Below are positions 39,446 through 49,803 of a stretch of 64,000 bases of DNA, one piece after another. Source of the stretch: Bacillus sp. HSf4 (GTDB taxonomy: Bacteria; Bacillota; Bacilli; Bacillales; Bacillaceae); the NCBI RefSeq assembly GCF_029537375.1, contig NZ_CP120679.1:1786001-1850000 (forward strand). Direction: 5' to 3'. Each line of letters opens with the position of its first letter. Position 1 is the first letter of the stretch. The notes beneath the pieces were generated by a model. That model saw only the letters and a program-made list of their open reading frames with translations, ran no database searches and was not told the DNA's origin. A program made the translations under genes and the position numbers.

Positions 39446-40509
39446 TTCGTGTTCTTGTCGTTGATGACTCTGCTTTTATGAGAAAAATGATCACCAAGTT
39501 TTTAACAACCAATCATCAGATTGCTGTGGCAGGAACGGCAAGAAACGGAGAGGAAGCGCTCCAAAAAATAAAGGAGCTCCGTCCGGATGTGGTTACGCTA
39601 GACATGGAAATGCCTGTGATGAACGGAAAAGAAACATTGAAAAGGATCATGGCAGACGACCCTCTACCCGTCGTCATGGTATCGAGCCTGACGCAGCAGG
39701 GGGCGGAAATCACGATTGAATGTCTTGAGCTCGGGGCGGTTGATTTTGTCGCGAAGCCTTCAGGATCCATTTCCATCGACCTGTACAAAGTAAGGGACAC
39801 CATGATTGAAAAGGTGGTGACGGCCGGACGGGCGAAGGTGAAAGCCCGCCCTGCACCGCTGCCAATGAAGGCAGAGCCCGCGTCAGGTTCGATGAATATC
39901 AATAATCCGACACGTTCGCCCGCTGCAAAGCAGCTTGTTTGCATCGGTACATCAACAGGGGGACCGAAAGCGCTGCAAAGAGTGCTTCCTAGGCTTCCCA
40001 AAACCATGAAGGCGCCTGTTTTTGTTGTTCAGCATATGCCCGCGGGGTTTACGGCCTCATTGGCAAACAGGCTGAACCACCTCTCTGAAGTAACCGTGAA
40101 GGAGGCTGAAGACGGTGAGAGAGCGAAAAACGGCTGGGTCTATATTGCCCCCGGAGGGAAAAACATGTCCGTGCGTCTTGATATGGGCGAATTGGTGATT
40201 TCCCTCGATAACCGCGATACAGCCAGTCGCCATAAACCATCTGTCGACTATCTGTTCAACTCGCTGGCATCGCTCAGAGACTTTGAAAAAATCGCCGTCA
40301 TCATGACTGGAATGGGAAGCGACGGGACGGAAGGCGTCAAAGGCCTTTTGACGCACGGAGGAGGAAAGGTGATCGCCGAATCTGCCGAATCGTCCGTCGT
40401 ATTCGGGATGCCAAAGGCAGTCATCAACACCGGACTTGCGGATGAGATCAAACATGTTGATGAAATTGCTGCAGCTATTATGACTTATATGAAAAAAGAG
40501 AGGGCGTGA
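39442..40509 (+). CDS. cheB: Chemotaxis methylesterase CheB
   Basis: CheB removes methyl groups from receptor glutamates and deamidates glutamines during adaptation. The 355-residue product has an N-terminal receiver with Asp54 (VTLDMEMP) and a C-terminal methylesterase domain with the Ser in [10 protein letters not shown], the His in [10 protein letters not shown] and the Asp in MTGMGSDG. It overlaps flhG. Confidence 0.98.
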   Translation: MIRVLVVDDSAFMRKMITKFLTTNHQIAVAGTARNGEEALQKIKELRPDVVTLDMEMPVMNGKETLKRIMADDPLPVVMVSSLTQQGAEITIECLELGAVDFVAKPSGSISIDLYKVRDTMIEKVVTAGRAKVKARPAPLPMKAEPASGSMNINNPTRSPAAKQLVCIGTSTGGPKALQRVLPRLPKTMKAPVFVVQHMPAGFTASLANRLNHLSEVTVKEAEDGERAKNGWVYIAPGGKNMSVRLDMGELVISLDNRDTASRHKPSVDYLFNSLASLRDFEKIAVIMTGMGSDGTEGVKGLLTHGGGKVIAESAESSVVFGMPKAVINTGLADEIKHVDEIAAAIMTYMKKERA

Positions 40510-40514
40510 CTCAT

Positions 40515-42539
40515 ATGGAGATGAACCAATATTTAGACGTCTTTATTGAAGAAAGTAAAGAACATTTGCAAACCTGTAATGAAAAATTGCTCGAACTCGA
40601 AAAAAACCCATCAGATCTGCAGCTTGTCAACGATATTTTCCGAGCGGCTCACACCTTAAAAGGAATGAGCGCGACAATGGGCTATGAAGATATGGCTCAT
40701 TTAACACACAGCCTTGAAAATGTGCTGGACGCCATCCGCAACGAGGAGATGACCATTACCTCAGACTGGATGGATGTCATGTTTGAAGCGCTCGATGATC
40801 TGGAAGCGATCGTCCTTTCGATCATTGACGGCGGCGACGGCAAAAGGAATGTCTCCGAAGTCTGCGCCAAGCTCGATGTAACCGGGGCTAACAAAGAAAC
40901 AGCAGCAGCGGTTGAAACAGCCGCTGCCGAATCCTCCGGCGCGAAATGGACTTATGACGAATTTCAGCGAACAGTCATAGCCGAAGCGGAAGAGCAGGGC
41001 TTTACATGCTATGAAATTGCCGTTTCCCTTAAAGAGGACTGCCTCTTAAAAGGTGTGCGCGTGTATATGGTGTTCGAGCAGCTAAATGAAATCGGCGAGG
41101 TCGTCAAAACGATTCCGGAGACGGAAGTCCTTGAAGCCGAAGATTTCGATTCAGAATTCAACATCTGCTTTTTAAGCAAACAAAAAGCAGACGAGATTTT
41201 CAGCAAAATAAACAGCGTTTCCGAAATCGAGAAAATAGAAGTAACGGAGCTGAAAAACGACTTTTCGGCAGCAGAACAACAGAATCCCGCTCCTGATAAA
41301 GCAGACGCTCCCAAAGAGAAGGTAGAAAAGCCGAAAAAAGCAAAACAGGCGCAAGACAAAAAAGAAGCGGCAAAACCGGCCGCAGGCGGCGGAACGAAAA
41401 CGATCCGCGTTAACATTGACCGCCTCGATTCTTTAATGAACCTGTTCGAAGAACTTGTCATTGACAGGGGGCGCTTAGAGCAAATCGCCAAAGAGCTGGA
41501 ACACGGCGAATTAACGGAAACCGTCGAACGGATGACAAGAATTTCCGGAGATTTGCAGTCGATCATTCTCAATATGAGAATGGTGCCGGTCGAAACGGTG
41601 TTCAACCGATTCCCGCGCATGGTCCGCCAGCTGACGAAGGAATTAAACAAAAAGATTGAACTTACCATTTTCGGAGCGGAAACAGAACTTGACCGTACAG
41701 TTATCGATGAAATCGGCGACCCGCTCGTCCATCTGTTGAGAAACAGCCTTGACCACGGGATTGAAGCGCCTGAAGTCAGGGTCAAAAACGGAAAGCCTGA
41801 AACAGGCCAAGTCCGCCTGAAAGCCTACCATAGCGGAAACCATGTCTTCATCGAAGTAGAGGATGACGGTGCGGGCATCAACCGTAAAAAAGTGCTGGAA
41901 AAAGCGCTTGAGCGCAATGTCATTACTGAACGTGAAGCGGAAACCATCGAAGACCACGAGATCGATGCGCTGATTTTTGCGCCGGGATTTTCAACGGCCG
42001 ATCAAATCTCCGATATTTCCGGACGCGGCGTCGGATTGGACGTTGTCAAGAGCAAGCTTGAATCACTTGGCGGATCTGTCAGCATCAAATCTAGCGAAGG
42101 CGAAGGATCGCTCTTTTCGATTCAGCTGCCGCTGACACTATCCATCATATCCGTGCTGTTAGTCAAGCTTGAAAAAGAAACGTTCGCGATCCCGATTTCT
42201 TCTATTATAGAAACGGCTGTCATCGACAAGAAGGACATCCTTCAAACGCATGACCGCGAAGTCATTGATTTCAGGGGCCATATCGTGCCGGTGGTTTACC
42301 TGAAAGAGCAGTTTAAAGTCGAGGATTCTTCAGATGATCTTGATCAGCTTCATGTCATCGTCGTGAAGAAAGGAGATAAGCTGACGGCCTTTGTTGTCGA
42401 CTCCTTTATCGGCCAGCAGGAAGTCGTATTAAAATCACTGGGTGATTATTTAACAAATGTCTTTGCCATTTCTGGTGCGACGATTTTGGGAGACGGACAA
42501 GTTGCCCTGATCATCGATTGCAACGCCCTTATTAAATAG
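40515..42539 (+). CDS. cheA: Chemotaxis histidine kinase CheA
   Basis: CheA autophosphorylates in receptor arrays and passes phosphate to CheY and CheB. The 674-residue product has, in order, an HPt domain with His46 (FRAAHTLKGMSA), a CheY-binding P2 region, an Ala/Lys-rich linker (about 260-295), a dimerisation helix pair, an ATPase domain (HLLRNSLDHGIE; DDGAGI; SGRGVGLDVVKS), and a CheW-like C-terminal domain. AGAGGGCG fits ATG 40515; GTG 40506 overlaps the cheB stop. Confidence 0.98.
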   Translation: MEMNQYLDVFIEESKEHLQTCNEKLLELEKNPSDLQLVNDIFRAAHTLKGMSATMGYEDMAHLTHSLENVLDAIRNEEMTITSDWMDVMFEALDDLEAIVLSIIDGGDGKRNVSEVCAKLDVTGANKETAAAVETAAAESSGAKWTYDEFQRTVIAEAEEQGFTCYEIAVSLKEDCLLKGVRVYMVFEQLNEIGEVVKTIPETEVLEAEDFDSEFNICFLSKQKADEIFSKINSVSEIEKIEVTELKNDFSAAEQQNPAPDKADAPKEKVEKPKKAKQAQDKKEAAKPAAGGGTKTIRVNIDRLDSLMNLFEELVIDRGRLEQIAKELEHGELTETVERMTRISGDLQSIILNMRMVPVETVFNRFPRMVRQLTKELNKKIELTIFGAETELDRTVIDEIGDPLVHLLRNSLDHGIEAPEVRVKNGKPETGQVRLKAYHSGNHVFIEVEDDGAGINRKKVLEKALERNVITEREAETIEDHEIDALIFAPGFSTADQISDISGRGVGLDVVKSKLESLGGSVSIKSSEGEGSLFSIQLPLTLSIISVLLVKLEKETFAIPISSIIETAVIDKKDILQTHDREVIDFRGHIVPVVYLKEQFKVEDSSDDLDQLHVIVVKKGDKLTAFVVDSFIGQQEVVLKSLGDYLTNVFAISGATILGDGQVALIIDCNALIK

Positions 42540-42562
42540 AAAGCGAAAGGAGAGCGATCCTC

Positions 42563-43039
42563 TTGACCACACAGACAACCACCGGTGAAAAAATGATCGT
42601 ATTCAAAGTGAATCATAAAGAATATGCCATATCTGTTTCAGAAGTCATGTCGATTGAAAAGTGGCAGCAGCCTACAAGGGTGCCAGGAGTTGAATCTTAT
42701 ATTTGCGGTGTCATCAATTTAAGAGGTGTCGTCACACCTGTCATTGATTTAAGGAAGCGGATCGGGGCGCCTGGAGACACGATCACGGATGAAACGAGAA
42801 TTATCATCATCACCCATCAGGACATTGAAGTCGGCTGGGTGGTAGATGAAGCCAATGACGTTATCACCGTTGAAGAAGGGGAAATCGAATCAGCTCCGGA
42901 AACTTCCAGAAAAGATGGCAGACAATGGATTAAAGGGATTGTCAAACAAGGCTCCAGACTTCTGAACCTGATCGACTCTGAAGCCGTGTTAAACAGGAAG
43001 TCAAGCCTTGCTGCAGCTTCCGAAAATGCGAAGAAATAA
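42563..43039 (+). CDS. cheW: Chemotaxis coupling protein CheW
   Basis: CheW links CheA to the receptors. The 158-residue product starts with TTG after AAAGGAGAG and shows EYAISVSEVMSIEKWQQPTR, ICGVINLRGVVTPVIDLR and DETRIIIITH. The C-terminal Ala/Ser tail is variable. Confidence 0.97.
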   Translation: MTTQTTTGEKMIVFKVNHKEYAISVSEVMSIEKWQQPTRVPGVESYICGVINLRGVVTPVIDLRKRIGAPGDTITDETRIIIITHQDIEVGWVVDEANDVITVEEGEIESAPETSRKDGRQWIKGIVKQGSRLLNLIDSEAVLNRKSSLAAASENAKK

Positions 43040-43050
43040 GGAGCCTGGAG

Positions 43051-43680
43051 ATGAGCATTTTTAACGGAATTAAAGAAGAGCATCTTGATATTTTGCGTGA
43101 AGTCGGAAATATTGGAGCGGGCCACTCTGCCTCTGCTTTAGCGAATTTGCTGAACAGAAAAATCGAGATGGAAGTGCCGTTCGTCAAACTGATGTCGTTT
43201 GATGAGCTTGTGAATCTGTTCGGCGGTGCAGACCTTCCCGTAGCCAGCATCTTTTTGCGCATGGAAGGGGATTTTCCGGGCTCAATGTTCGTTATTATGC
43301 CTTTTTCAGAGGCTGAACAACTGGTCAGGGAGCTTGTTTCCAACCCCGAATTTAAAATCGATCAAATGACACCGGACGATATGGGCGCCTCCGCTCTGCA
43401 CGAACTGGGGAATATTATGGCGGGTTCGTATTTGACAGCTTTAGCAAATTTGACAAACCGGCAGATGTATCCGAGCGTCCCGGAGCTGACGCTTGACATG
43501 TTCGGAGCCGTCATCAGCGAAGGCCTGATCGAGCTCAGCCAAGTCGGAGACCAGGTCATTGTCATTGACAACTCCATATTTGACGAAGAGAACAACCGGA
43601 AGGTAAAAGCGCATTTGTTCCTTTTGCCCGACTACGATTCGTTTGAAAAGCTCTTTCATTCGTTGGGTGCAGCGCTATGA
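43051..43680 (+). CDS. cheC: CheY-P phosphatase CheC
   Basis: CheC dephosphorylates CheY-P and binds CheD in Bacillus adaptation. The 209-residue product has two active-site helices, LREVGNIGAGHSASALANLL (near residue 15) and ASALHELGNIMAGSYLTALA (near residue 115), each with the E..N pair. It overlaps cheD by ATGA. Confidence 0.97.
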   Translation: MSIFNGIKEEHLDILREVGNIGAGHSASALANLLNRKIEMEVPFVKLMSFDELVNLFGGADLPVASIFLRMEGDFPGSMFVIMPFSEAEQLVRELVSNPEFKIDQMTPDDMGASALHELGNIMAGSYLTALANLTNRQMYPSVPELTLDMFGAVISEGLIELSQVGDQVIVIDNSIFDEENNRKVKAHLFLLPDYDSFEKLFHSLGAAL

Positions 43681-44183
43681 AAATGATAGAAAAAGAGACT
43701 GCTATTATCAGAGTGGGCATTGCCGATGTGAAAATCGCCCACAGCCCCGACAGGATCCGGACATCTGGCCTCGGTTCCTGCGTCGGGCTTGTCATTTATG
43801 ATCTCGAACAAAAGACGGCGGGGCTCGTCCACGTCATGCTTCCCGATTCTTCCCTTTCAAAGACAGCGGATATCAATCTGGCAAAATATGCGGACACCGC
43901 TGTCAGTGCAACGGTCAACATGCTGCTGGAAGCAGGCTGCCGAAAGTTTGCCCTGAAAGCGAAGATGGCCGGGGGAGCGGAAATGTTTAAATTTAAGATG
44001 ACAAATGATCTGATGAAAGTCGGGCCAAGAAATGTACTGGCGATTAAAAAACATCTATCTCTCTTGAATATCCCGATTATAAGCGAGGATACAGGCGGAA
44101 ACAGCGGAAGGACGATCGAGTTTGATCCGCAGTCGGCCGAGCTTGTCATCCGGACAGTAAAACAAGGTGTAACAACGATTTAA
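43677..44183 (+). CDS. cheD: Chemoreceptor glutamine deamidase CheD
   Basis: CheD deamidates receptor glutamines and is regulated by CheC. The 168-residue product has the Cys nucleophile in GLGSCVGLVIYD (near residue 35), the His in GLVHVMLPDS, and MAGGAEMF. ATG 43677 overlaps the cheC stop; ATG 43683 is an alternative. Confidence 0.97.
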   Translation: MKMIEKETAIIRVGIADVKIAHSPDRIRTSGLGSCVGLVIYDLEQKTAGLVHVMLPDSSLSKTADINLAKYADTAVSATVNMLLEAGCRKFALKAKMAGGAEMFKFKMTNDLMKVGPRNVLAIKKHLSLLNIPIISEDTGGNSGRTIEFDPQSAELVIRTVKQGVTTI

Positions 44184-44205
44184 TATGCAATATAGGGGGA
44201 TAATG

Positions 44206-44973
44206 ATGCAATCCTTGAACTATGAAGATCAGATGCTTTGGTCGCGGTGGAAAGAATGGAAAGATCCTCAGGCCGGCGATGATTTAATCCGCCGCTATAT
44301 GCCGCTTGTCACTTATCATGTCGGCCGGATAGCCGTCGGCTTGCCCAAATCCGTTCACAAAGACGATTTGGTCAGCCTCGGCATGCTGGGTTTGTATGAT
44401 GCCCTTGAAAAATTTGACCCGGGGAGGGATCTGAAGTTTGATACATACGCTTCTTTCAGAATCAGGGGCGCTATTATCGACGGTCTCAGAAAAGAGGATT
44501 GGCTTCCGAGAACATCCCGGGAAAAAACGAAAAAGGTGGAGGCTGCGATTGAAAAGCTTGAACAGCGCTACTTGCGCAATGTATCGCCAAGCGAAATCGC
44601 AGAGGAACTGGGAATGACTGAACAAGATGTCGTCACAACCATCAACGAAGGATTTTTTGCAAATCTCCTTTCAATCGATGAAAAGCTTCACGACCATGAA
44701 GACGGAGAGAATGTTCAGGTCATGATAAGGGATGACAAAACGAGCACACCCGAGGAAAAAATGCTCAAAGACGAGCTGATCTCGCAGCTTGCAGAAAAAA
44801 TAAACGAGCTTTCCGAAAAAGAACAGATTGTGATCAGCTTATTCTATAAAGAAGAGCTGACGCTGACGGAAATTGGCCAGGTTTTGAATTTGTCCACCTC
44901 CCGCATTTCCCAGATCCACTCCAAGGCGCTTTTTAAATTGAAGCACCTTCTTGATAAAGCGGTACAATCATGA
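44206..44973 (+). CDS. sigD: RNA polymerase sigma factor SigD (sigma-28)
   Basis: SigD directs transcription of late flagellar, chemotaxis and autolysin genes. The 255-residue product has region 2 with GLYDALEKFDPGRDLKFDTY and ASFRIRGAIIDGLRKEDWLP, region 3, and a region 4 helix-turn-helix with LTEIGQVLNLSTSRISQIHS. TAGGGGGAT fits ATG 44206; upstream ATG 44185 would precede this site. Its place near the end of a 26-kb operon is known in B. subtilis to make its level sensitive to how far transcription proceeds. Confidence 0.98.
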   Translation: MQSLNYEDQMLWSRWKEWKDPQAGDDLIRRYMPLVTYHVGRIAVGLPKSVHKDDLVSLGMLGLYDALEKFDPGRDLKFDTYASFRIRGAIIDGLRKEDWLPRTSREKTKKVEAAIEKLEQRYLRNVSPSEIAEELGMTEQDVVTTINEGFFANLLSIDEKLHDHEDGENVQVMIRDDKTSTPEEKMLKDELISQLAEKINELSEKEQIVISLFYKEELTLTEIGQVLNLSTSRISQIHSKALFKLKHLLDKAVQS

Positions 44974-44978
44974 TTTAG

Positions 44979-45005
44979 CTGCTGGCCTTGCCGGCAGCAT
45001 TTTTT
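44979..45005 (+). terminator. Terminator-like hairpin between sigD and swrB
   Basis: TGCTGgCC (44980-44987) pairs with GGCAGCA (44993-44999) with one bulged G, followed by six T. No promoter is evident between it and swrB, so it may reduce swrB transcription. Confidence 0.65.
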
Positions 45006-45059
45006 AGGCTGCTTTTAAAAAAGGTATTTTTAAAAATTCATGGTTAGCGGGTGAAAAAT

Positions 45060-45578
45060 ATGTCAACAATATTATGGCTTGTGAGCTTCACACTCCACGG
45101 AATATTGATCTATTTTGTCATCATTCTCAATGCGAGGCTCAGCGCCTTTAAGGCTGCGGAAATGGAACAGAAGCAGCTTCTTGAAGAAACCGAGAACACA
45201 CTGACCGCCTTTCTGATGGAGCTGAAAGACGAAAATGAAAGATTAGTCCGCACGCTTGAGAAAGATGATGAAATCGGGATTCAAAAAGCCGAGCCGCAGG
45301 CGGAAGCTCCCGCTGAAGCTGCAGCCGGCATCCCGGAAACGGAAGAAGACGCGAGTTTGCCGCTTCACATTGAATCGATGATCGGTGAAGTGGAAAGAAA
45401 GGAGGATGAGCTGAATCAAGAGGAGTACGAAGATTCTGCCGCATCCTTTGAAAAACAGGCTCTCGCCTTGCATGATGAGGGCTTGTCGCCAGAAGAGATT
45501 GCAAGACAATTAAAAAGCGGCAAAACAGAAGTGGAGCTTTTCTTAAAATTTCGCGGAAAGCTGAAAAACGATTCTTGA
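45060..45578 (+). CDS. swrB: Swarming motility protein SwrB
   Basis: SwrB promotes assembly of the flagellar export apparatus and SigD activity in B. subtilis. The 172-residue product has one N-terminal membrane helix (about residues 4-24), a coiled coil (about 30-70), an Ala/Glu/Pro-rich linker, and a C-terminal helix-turn-helix-like segment (ALHDEGLSPEEIARQLKSGK). ATG 45060 follows AGCGGGTGA; in-frame GTG 45051 lies in that site. The linker is poorly conserved. It is the last fla/che gene. Confidence 0.9.
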   Translation: MSTILWLVSFTLHGILIYFVIILNARLSAFKAAEMEQKQLLEETENTLTAFLMELKDENERLVRTLEKDDEIGIQKAEPQAEAPAEAAAGIPETEEDASLPLHIESMIGEVERKEDELNQEEYEDSAASFEKQALALHDEGLSPEEIARQLKSGKTEVELFLKFRGKLKNDS

Positions 45579-45603
45579 TTGTCGGGTAAGCTTATGTTAT
45601 ATT
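45575..45603 (+). promoter_or_regulatory. Sigma-A promoter for rpsB
   Basis: TTGATT (45575-45580) and TATATT (45598-45603) are 17 bp apart; the -35 overlaps the swrB stop codon. Start would be near 45610. Confidence 0.65.
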
Positions 45604-45609
45604 ATTTCT

Positions 45610-46470
<861 letters not shown>

Positions 46471-46476
46471 CCTGAT

Positions 46477-46519
46477 CAAAAGGTGATAAGGGGGAACTGC
46501 CTTTTATCACCTTTTTTTT
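46477..46519 (+). terminator. Intrinsic terminator between rpsB and tsf
   Basis: AAAAGGTGATAA pairs with TTATCACCTTTT (arms at about 46478-46489 and 46504-46515) and ends in a run of eight T. It probably lowers tsf expression relative to rpsB. Confidence 0.88.
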
Positions 46520-46571
46520 CACCAGATAAACATTTACATATTTTGTTTGGATTATAAGGAGGAAAATCACT

Positions 46572-47453
46572 ATGGCAATTAGTGCACAAATGGTAAAAGA
46601 GCTTCGTCAAAAAACCGGTGCAGGCATGATGGACTGCAAGAAAGCGTTAACTGAAACTGACGGAGACATGGAAAAAGCAATCGACCTTCTCAGAGAAAAA
46701 GGTATTGCAAAAGCTGCGAAAAAAGCTGACCGCGTCGCTGCTGAAGGTCTGACTCTCGTGAAAACAAACGGCAACACAGGCGTGATTTTGGAAGTGAACT
46801 CAGAAACTGACTTCGTTGCGAAAAACGAAGGCTTCAAAACGCTTTTAAATGACCTGGCTGATCATCTTCTTGCCGAAAAGCCTGAAAACCTTGAAACTGC
46901 TATGAGCCAAAAAATGGCAAACGGTTCAACTGTTGAAGAATACATCACAAGCGCGGTTGCCAAAATCGGAGAAAAAATCACGCTTCGCCGCTTCGCTGTC
47001 TTGACAAAAGGCGATGACGCCGCATTCGGCGCATACTTGCACATGGGCGGAAAAATCGGCGTGTTGACCGTTCTAAACGGCACGACAGACGAAGAAACTG
47101 CGAAGGACATCGCAATGCACGTTGCGGCTGTAAACCCTCGCTACATTAACCGCGACCAGGTATCTGAAGAAGAAGTGAGCCGCGAGCGCGAAGTCTTGAC
47201 TCAACAAGCTCTTCAAGAAGGAAAACCTGAAAACATCGTCGCTAAAATGGTTGAAGGCCGTTTGAACAAATACTTCGAAGAAATCTGCCTGCTTGACCAA
47301 TCATTCGTTAAAAACCCGGATGAAAAAGTGAAGCAAGTCGTGGCTGCGAAAAACGCAACAGTTGAAACATATGTCCGCTATGAAGTTGGAGAAGGAATCG
47401 AAAAACGCCAAGAAAACTTTGCTGAAGAAGTTATGAACCAAGTGAAAAAATAA
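46572..47453 (+). CDS. tsf: Translation elongation factor Ts
   Basis: EF-Ts recharges EF-Tu with GTP. The 293-residue product begins [20 protein letters not shown] and has the [10 protein letters not shown] motif near residues 80-89 that contacts EF-Tu. A coiled-coil and a C-terminal module follow. AAGGAGGAAAA precedes the start. Cotranscribed with rpsB by read-through of a terminator. Confidence 0.98.
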   Translation: MAISAQMVKELRQKTGAGMMDCKKALTETDGDMEKAIDLLREKGIAKAAKKADRVAAEGLTLVKTNGNTGVILEVNSETDFVAKNEGFKTLLNDLADHLLAEKPENLETAMSQKMANGSTVEEYITSAVAKIGEKITLRRFAVLTKGDDAAFGAYLHMGGKIGVLTVLNGTTDEETAKDIAMHVAAVNPRYINRDQVSEEEVSREREVLTQQALQEGKPENIVAKMVEGRLNKYFEEICLLDQSFVKNPDEKVKQVVAAKNATVETYVRYEVGEGIEKRQENFAEEVMNQVKK

Positions 47454-47497
47454 GATTGAAAAGCCGCTTGCCTAAGATAAGGCGGATCTTTTCAAAG

Positions 47498-47529
47498 AAA
47501 TAGGGGACACAATTTGTGTCCCTATTTTT
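47498..47529 (+). terminator. Intrinsic terminator after tsf
   Basis: AAATAGGGGACACAA pairs with TTGTGTCCCTATTT (nearly perfect, one extra G) and ends in T. A second, weaker hairpin (GAAAAGCCGC with GCGGATCTTTTC, from about 47459) lies just before it. Confidence 0.9.
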
Positions 47530-47536
47530 AAAACAG

Positions 47537-47565
47537 TTTACAAACCTTTTTTTCTCTTGCATAAT
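47537..47565 (+). promoter_or_regulatory. Sigma-A promoter for pyrH-frr
   Basis: TTTACA (47537-47542) and CATAAT (47560-47565) are 17 bp apart, just after the tsf terminator, giving a leader of about 25 nt. Confidence 0.7.
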
Positions 47566-47597
47566 AAATAACGGCAAGCATGCACTTGGAGGTTATT

Positions 47598-48320
47598 ATG
47601 GAAAAACCAAAGTATAATCGTATTGTATTAAAGCTTAGCGGAGAAGCGCTTGCTGGCGAACAGGGCAACGGCATCAACCCGACGGTGATCCAATCGATTG
47701 CCAAACAGGTGAAGGAAATTGCTGAGCTCGATGTTGAAGTGGCGGTCGTCGTCGGTGGCGGCAACCTGTGGCGCGGCAAGACAGGCAGCGATCTCGGAAT
47801 GGACCGCGCGACAGCGGATTACATGGGAATGCTTGCAACCGTCATGAATTCGCTGGCGCTTCAGGACAGCCTGGAAACGCTCGGAATTCAATCGAGAGTT
47901 CAGACATCGATCGAAATGCGGCAGGTCGCTGAGCCATACATAAGAAGAAAAGCGATTCGCCATCTTGAAAAGAAGCGCGTCGTCATCTTCGCCGCCGGTA
48001 CAGGCAATCCATATTTCTCAACGGACACGACAGCGGCGCTCAGAGCAGCCGAAATTGAGGCCGATGTCATTTTGATGGCCAAAAACAATGTCGACGGTGT
48101 CTACAACGCCGACCCGAGAACGGATGAAACGGCCGTAAAATATGAAAAATTGTCTTATCTGGACGTTTTAAAAGACGGCTTGGCCGTCATGGACTCAACC
48201 GCTTCTTCCCTATGCATGGATAACGACATCCCGCTGATCGTCTTTTCCATCATGGAAGAAGGAAACATTAAAAGAGCCGTTATCGGCGAACCAATCGGAA
48301 CAATTGTAAGGGGGAAATAA
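47598..48320 (+). CDS. pyrH: UMP kinase
   Basis: PyrH phosphorylates UMP to UDP and is regulated by UTP and GTP. The 240-residue product is an amino-acid-kinase fold with [30 protein letters not shown] and the UMP-binding FFSTDT-type loop ([15 protein letters not shown]). CTTGGAGGTTATT fixes ATG 47598; ATG 47580 lies upstream of it. The frr start overlaps its end region. Confidence 0.98.
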   Translation: MEKPKYNRIVLKLSGEALAGEQGNGINPTVIQSIAKQVKEIAELDVEVAVVVGGGNLWRGKTGSDLGMDRATADYMGMLATVMNSLALQDSLETLGIQSRVQTSIEMRQVAEPYIRRKAIRHLEKKRVVIFAAGTGNPYFSTDTTAALRAAEIEADVILMAKNNVDGVYNADPRTDETAVKYEKLSYLDVLKDGLAVMDSTASSLCMDNDIPLIVFSIMEEGNIKRAVIGEPIGTIVRGK

Positions 48321-48321
48321 T

Positions 48322-48879
48322 GTGTCAAATCAAGTGATGAATGAAACAAAAGAACGGATGGAAAAAGCGGTAACAGCATACCAGCGCGAGTTGGCCACCG
48401 TCCGTGCAGGACGTGCAAATCCGGCGCTCTTGGACAAAGTCACAGTCGAATACTACGGAGCGCAAACGCCTTTAAACCAGCTTGCGTCCATCAATGTTCC
48501 AGAAGCGCGCATGCTTGTCATCACACCATATGATAAAACGGCACTCGGAGACATCGAAAAAGCGATTCAGAAAGCCGATTTAGGCGTAACTCCGACAAAC
48601 GACGGCAGCATTATCCGGATCACGATTCCTCCTTTAACAGAGGAGCGGAGAAAAGAGCTTGTCAAGCTTGTCAAGAAATACTCTGAAGAAGCGAAAGTCG
48701 CCGTCCGCAACATTCGCCGTGACGCAAATGACGACCTGAAAAAATTAGAGAAGAATGGTGAAATGACTGAAGATGAATTGCGCTCTTCAACTGAAGACGT
48801 GCAAAAGCTGACAGATGAATACGTGTCAAAAATCGATGAGATCACAAAAGATAAAGAGAAAGAAATCATGGAAGTTTAA
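48322..48879 (+). CDS. frr: Ribosome recycling factor
   Basis: Frr splits post-termination ribosomes together with EF-G. The 185-residue product starts with GTG at 48322, after GGGGGAAA; the overlapping ATG at 48320 is in a dead frame. It shows [32 protein letters not shown] and [13 protein letters not shown]. Confidence 0.98.
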   Translation: MSNQVMNETKERMEKAVTAYQRELATVRAGRANPALLDKVTVEYYGAQTPLNQLASINVPEARMLVITPYDKTALGDIEKAIQKADLGVTPTNDGSIIRITIPPLTEERRKELVKLVKKYSEEAKVAVRNIRRDANDDLKKLEKNGEMTEDELRSSTEDVQKLTDEYVSKIDEITKDKEKEIMEV

Positions 48880-48913
48880 CCAAAAACTCTGTACAATAGA
48901 TAATAGTGAAAAG

Positions 48914-48942
48914 ACCCTCTCATGTTTACAGGGGGTTTTTTT
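48914..48942 (+). terminator. Intrinsic terminator after frr
   Basis: ACCCTCT (48914-48920) pairs with AGGGGGT (48930-48936) with one G-U pair, followed by seven T. Confidence 0.87.
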
Positions 48943-49008
48943 GTTAATACTGTTGTTATCTAGCAGGATCAAACAGGAAAGCAACCTTTTGGGTGATGGA
49001 GGAATCTC

Positions 49009-49791
49009 ATGCTCAATATACTCAAAAATTGGAAGAATCAGCATTCAGCGGCTTCCAACATGGAAAGTTACACAAAAGAAAATATTTTAAAGGGAGAAAT
49101 TCCAGAACATATTGCCATCATAATGGACGGAAATGGCCGATGGGCAAAAAAACGCGCGATGCCCCGCATCGCTGGGCATCATGAAGGCATGAAGGTGGTC
49201 AGAGAGACAACGAAGCTTGCAAATGAGCTCGGTGTCAAAGCGTTGACTTTGTATGCTTTTTCCACGGAAAATTGGAAGCGTCCGAAGCTTGAGGTTGATT
49301 TTCTGATGAAACTGCCTGAAGAGTTTCTGGGCACGTATCTGCCGGAGCTGGTCGAGGAGAATGTTCGAGTGCGCATTACCGGTGATAAGGAAGGTCTGCC
49401 TCCGCATACGATTCGCGCGGTTGAACGAGCAATTCGCGACACGGAAAACAATGACGGACTTATACTTAATTTTGCATTGAATTACGGAGGCCGGGCAGAG
49501 ATTGCGAATGCTGCAAAGAAAATCGCCGAAGAAGCAAAAAAAGGCGCATTGAATACGGAGGAGATTGATGAAAAGCTCTTTTCTGAATATTTGATGACAG
49601 AAGCTTTGCAAGATCCGGATTTGCTGATTCGAACAAGCGGCGAGATCAGACTGAGCAATTTTATGCTTTGGCAGCTTGCCTACAGTGAATTTTTATTCAC
49701 TGATGTATTATGGCCTGATTTTAAAGAGGCTCACTTCCTGCAGGCTATCGGAGAATATCAGCGTCGCGGGAGAAGGTTTGGCGGAATTTAG
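49009..49791 (+). CDS. uppS: Undecaprenyl diphosphate synthase
   Basis: UppS adds eight isoprene units to farnesyl diphosphate to make the C55 carrier for cell-wall synthesis. The 260-residue product has HIAIIMDGNGRWAKKR (catalytic Asp in MDGN), FSTENWKRP, and TSGEIRLSNFMLWQLAYSE near residues 215-233. GATGGAGGAATC precedes the ATG. It leads the uppS-cdsA-dxr-rasP group. Confidence 0.98.
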   Translation: MLNILKNWKNQHSAASNMESYTKENILKGEIPEHIAIIMDGNGRWAKKRAMPRIAGHHEGMKVVRETTKLANELGVKALTLYAFSTENWKRPKLEVDFLMKLPEEFLGTYLPELVEENVRVRITGDKEGLPPHTIRAVERAIRDTENNDGLILNFALNYGGRAEIANAAKKIAEEAKKGALNTEEIDEKLFSEYLMTEALQDPDLLIRTSGEIRLSNFMLWQLAYSEFLFTDVLWPDFKEAHFLQAIGEYQRRGRRFGGI

Positions 49792-49803
49792 AGGATGGTG
49801 CAG

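Noticed and set aside
46533..46558. Separate promoter for tsf
   Set aside because: TTTACA and TATAAG are only 14 bp apart, and the start would fall on the ribosome-binding site.
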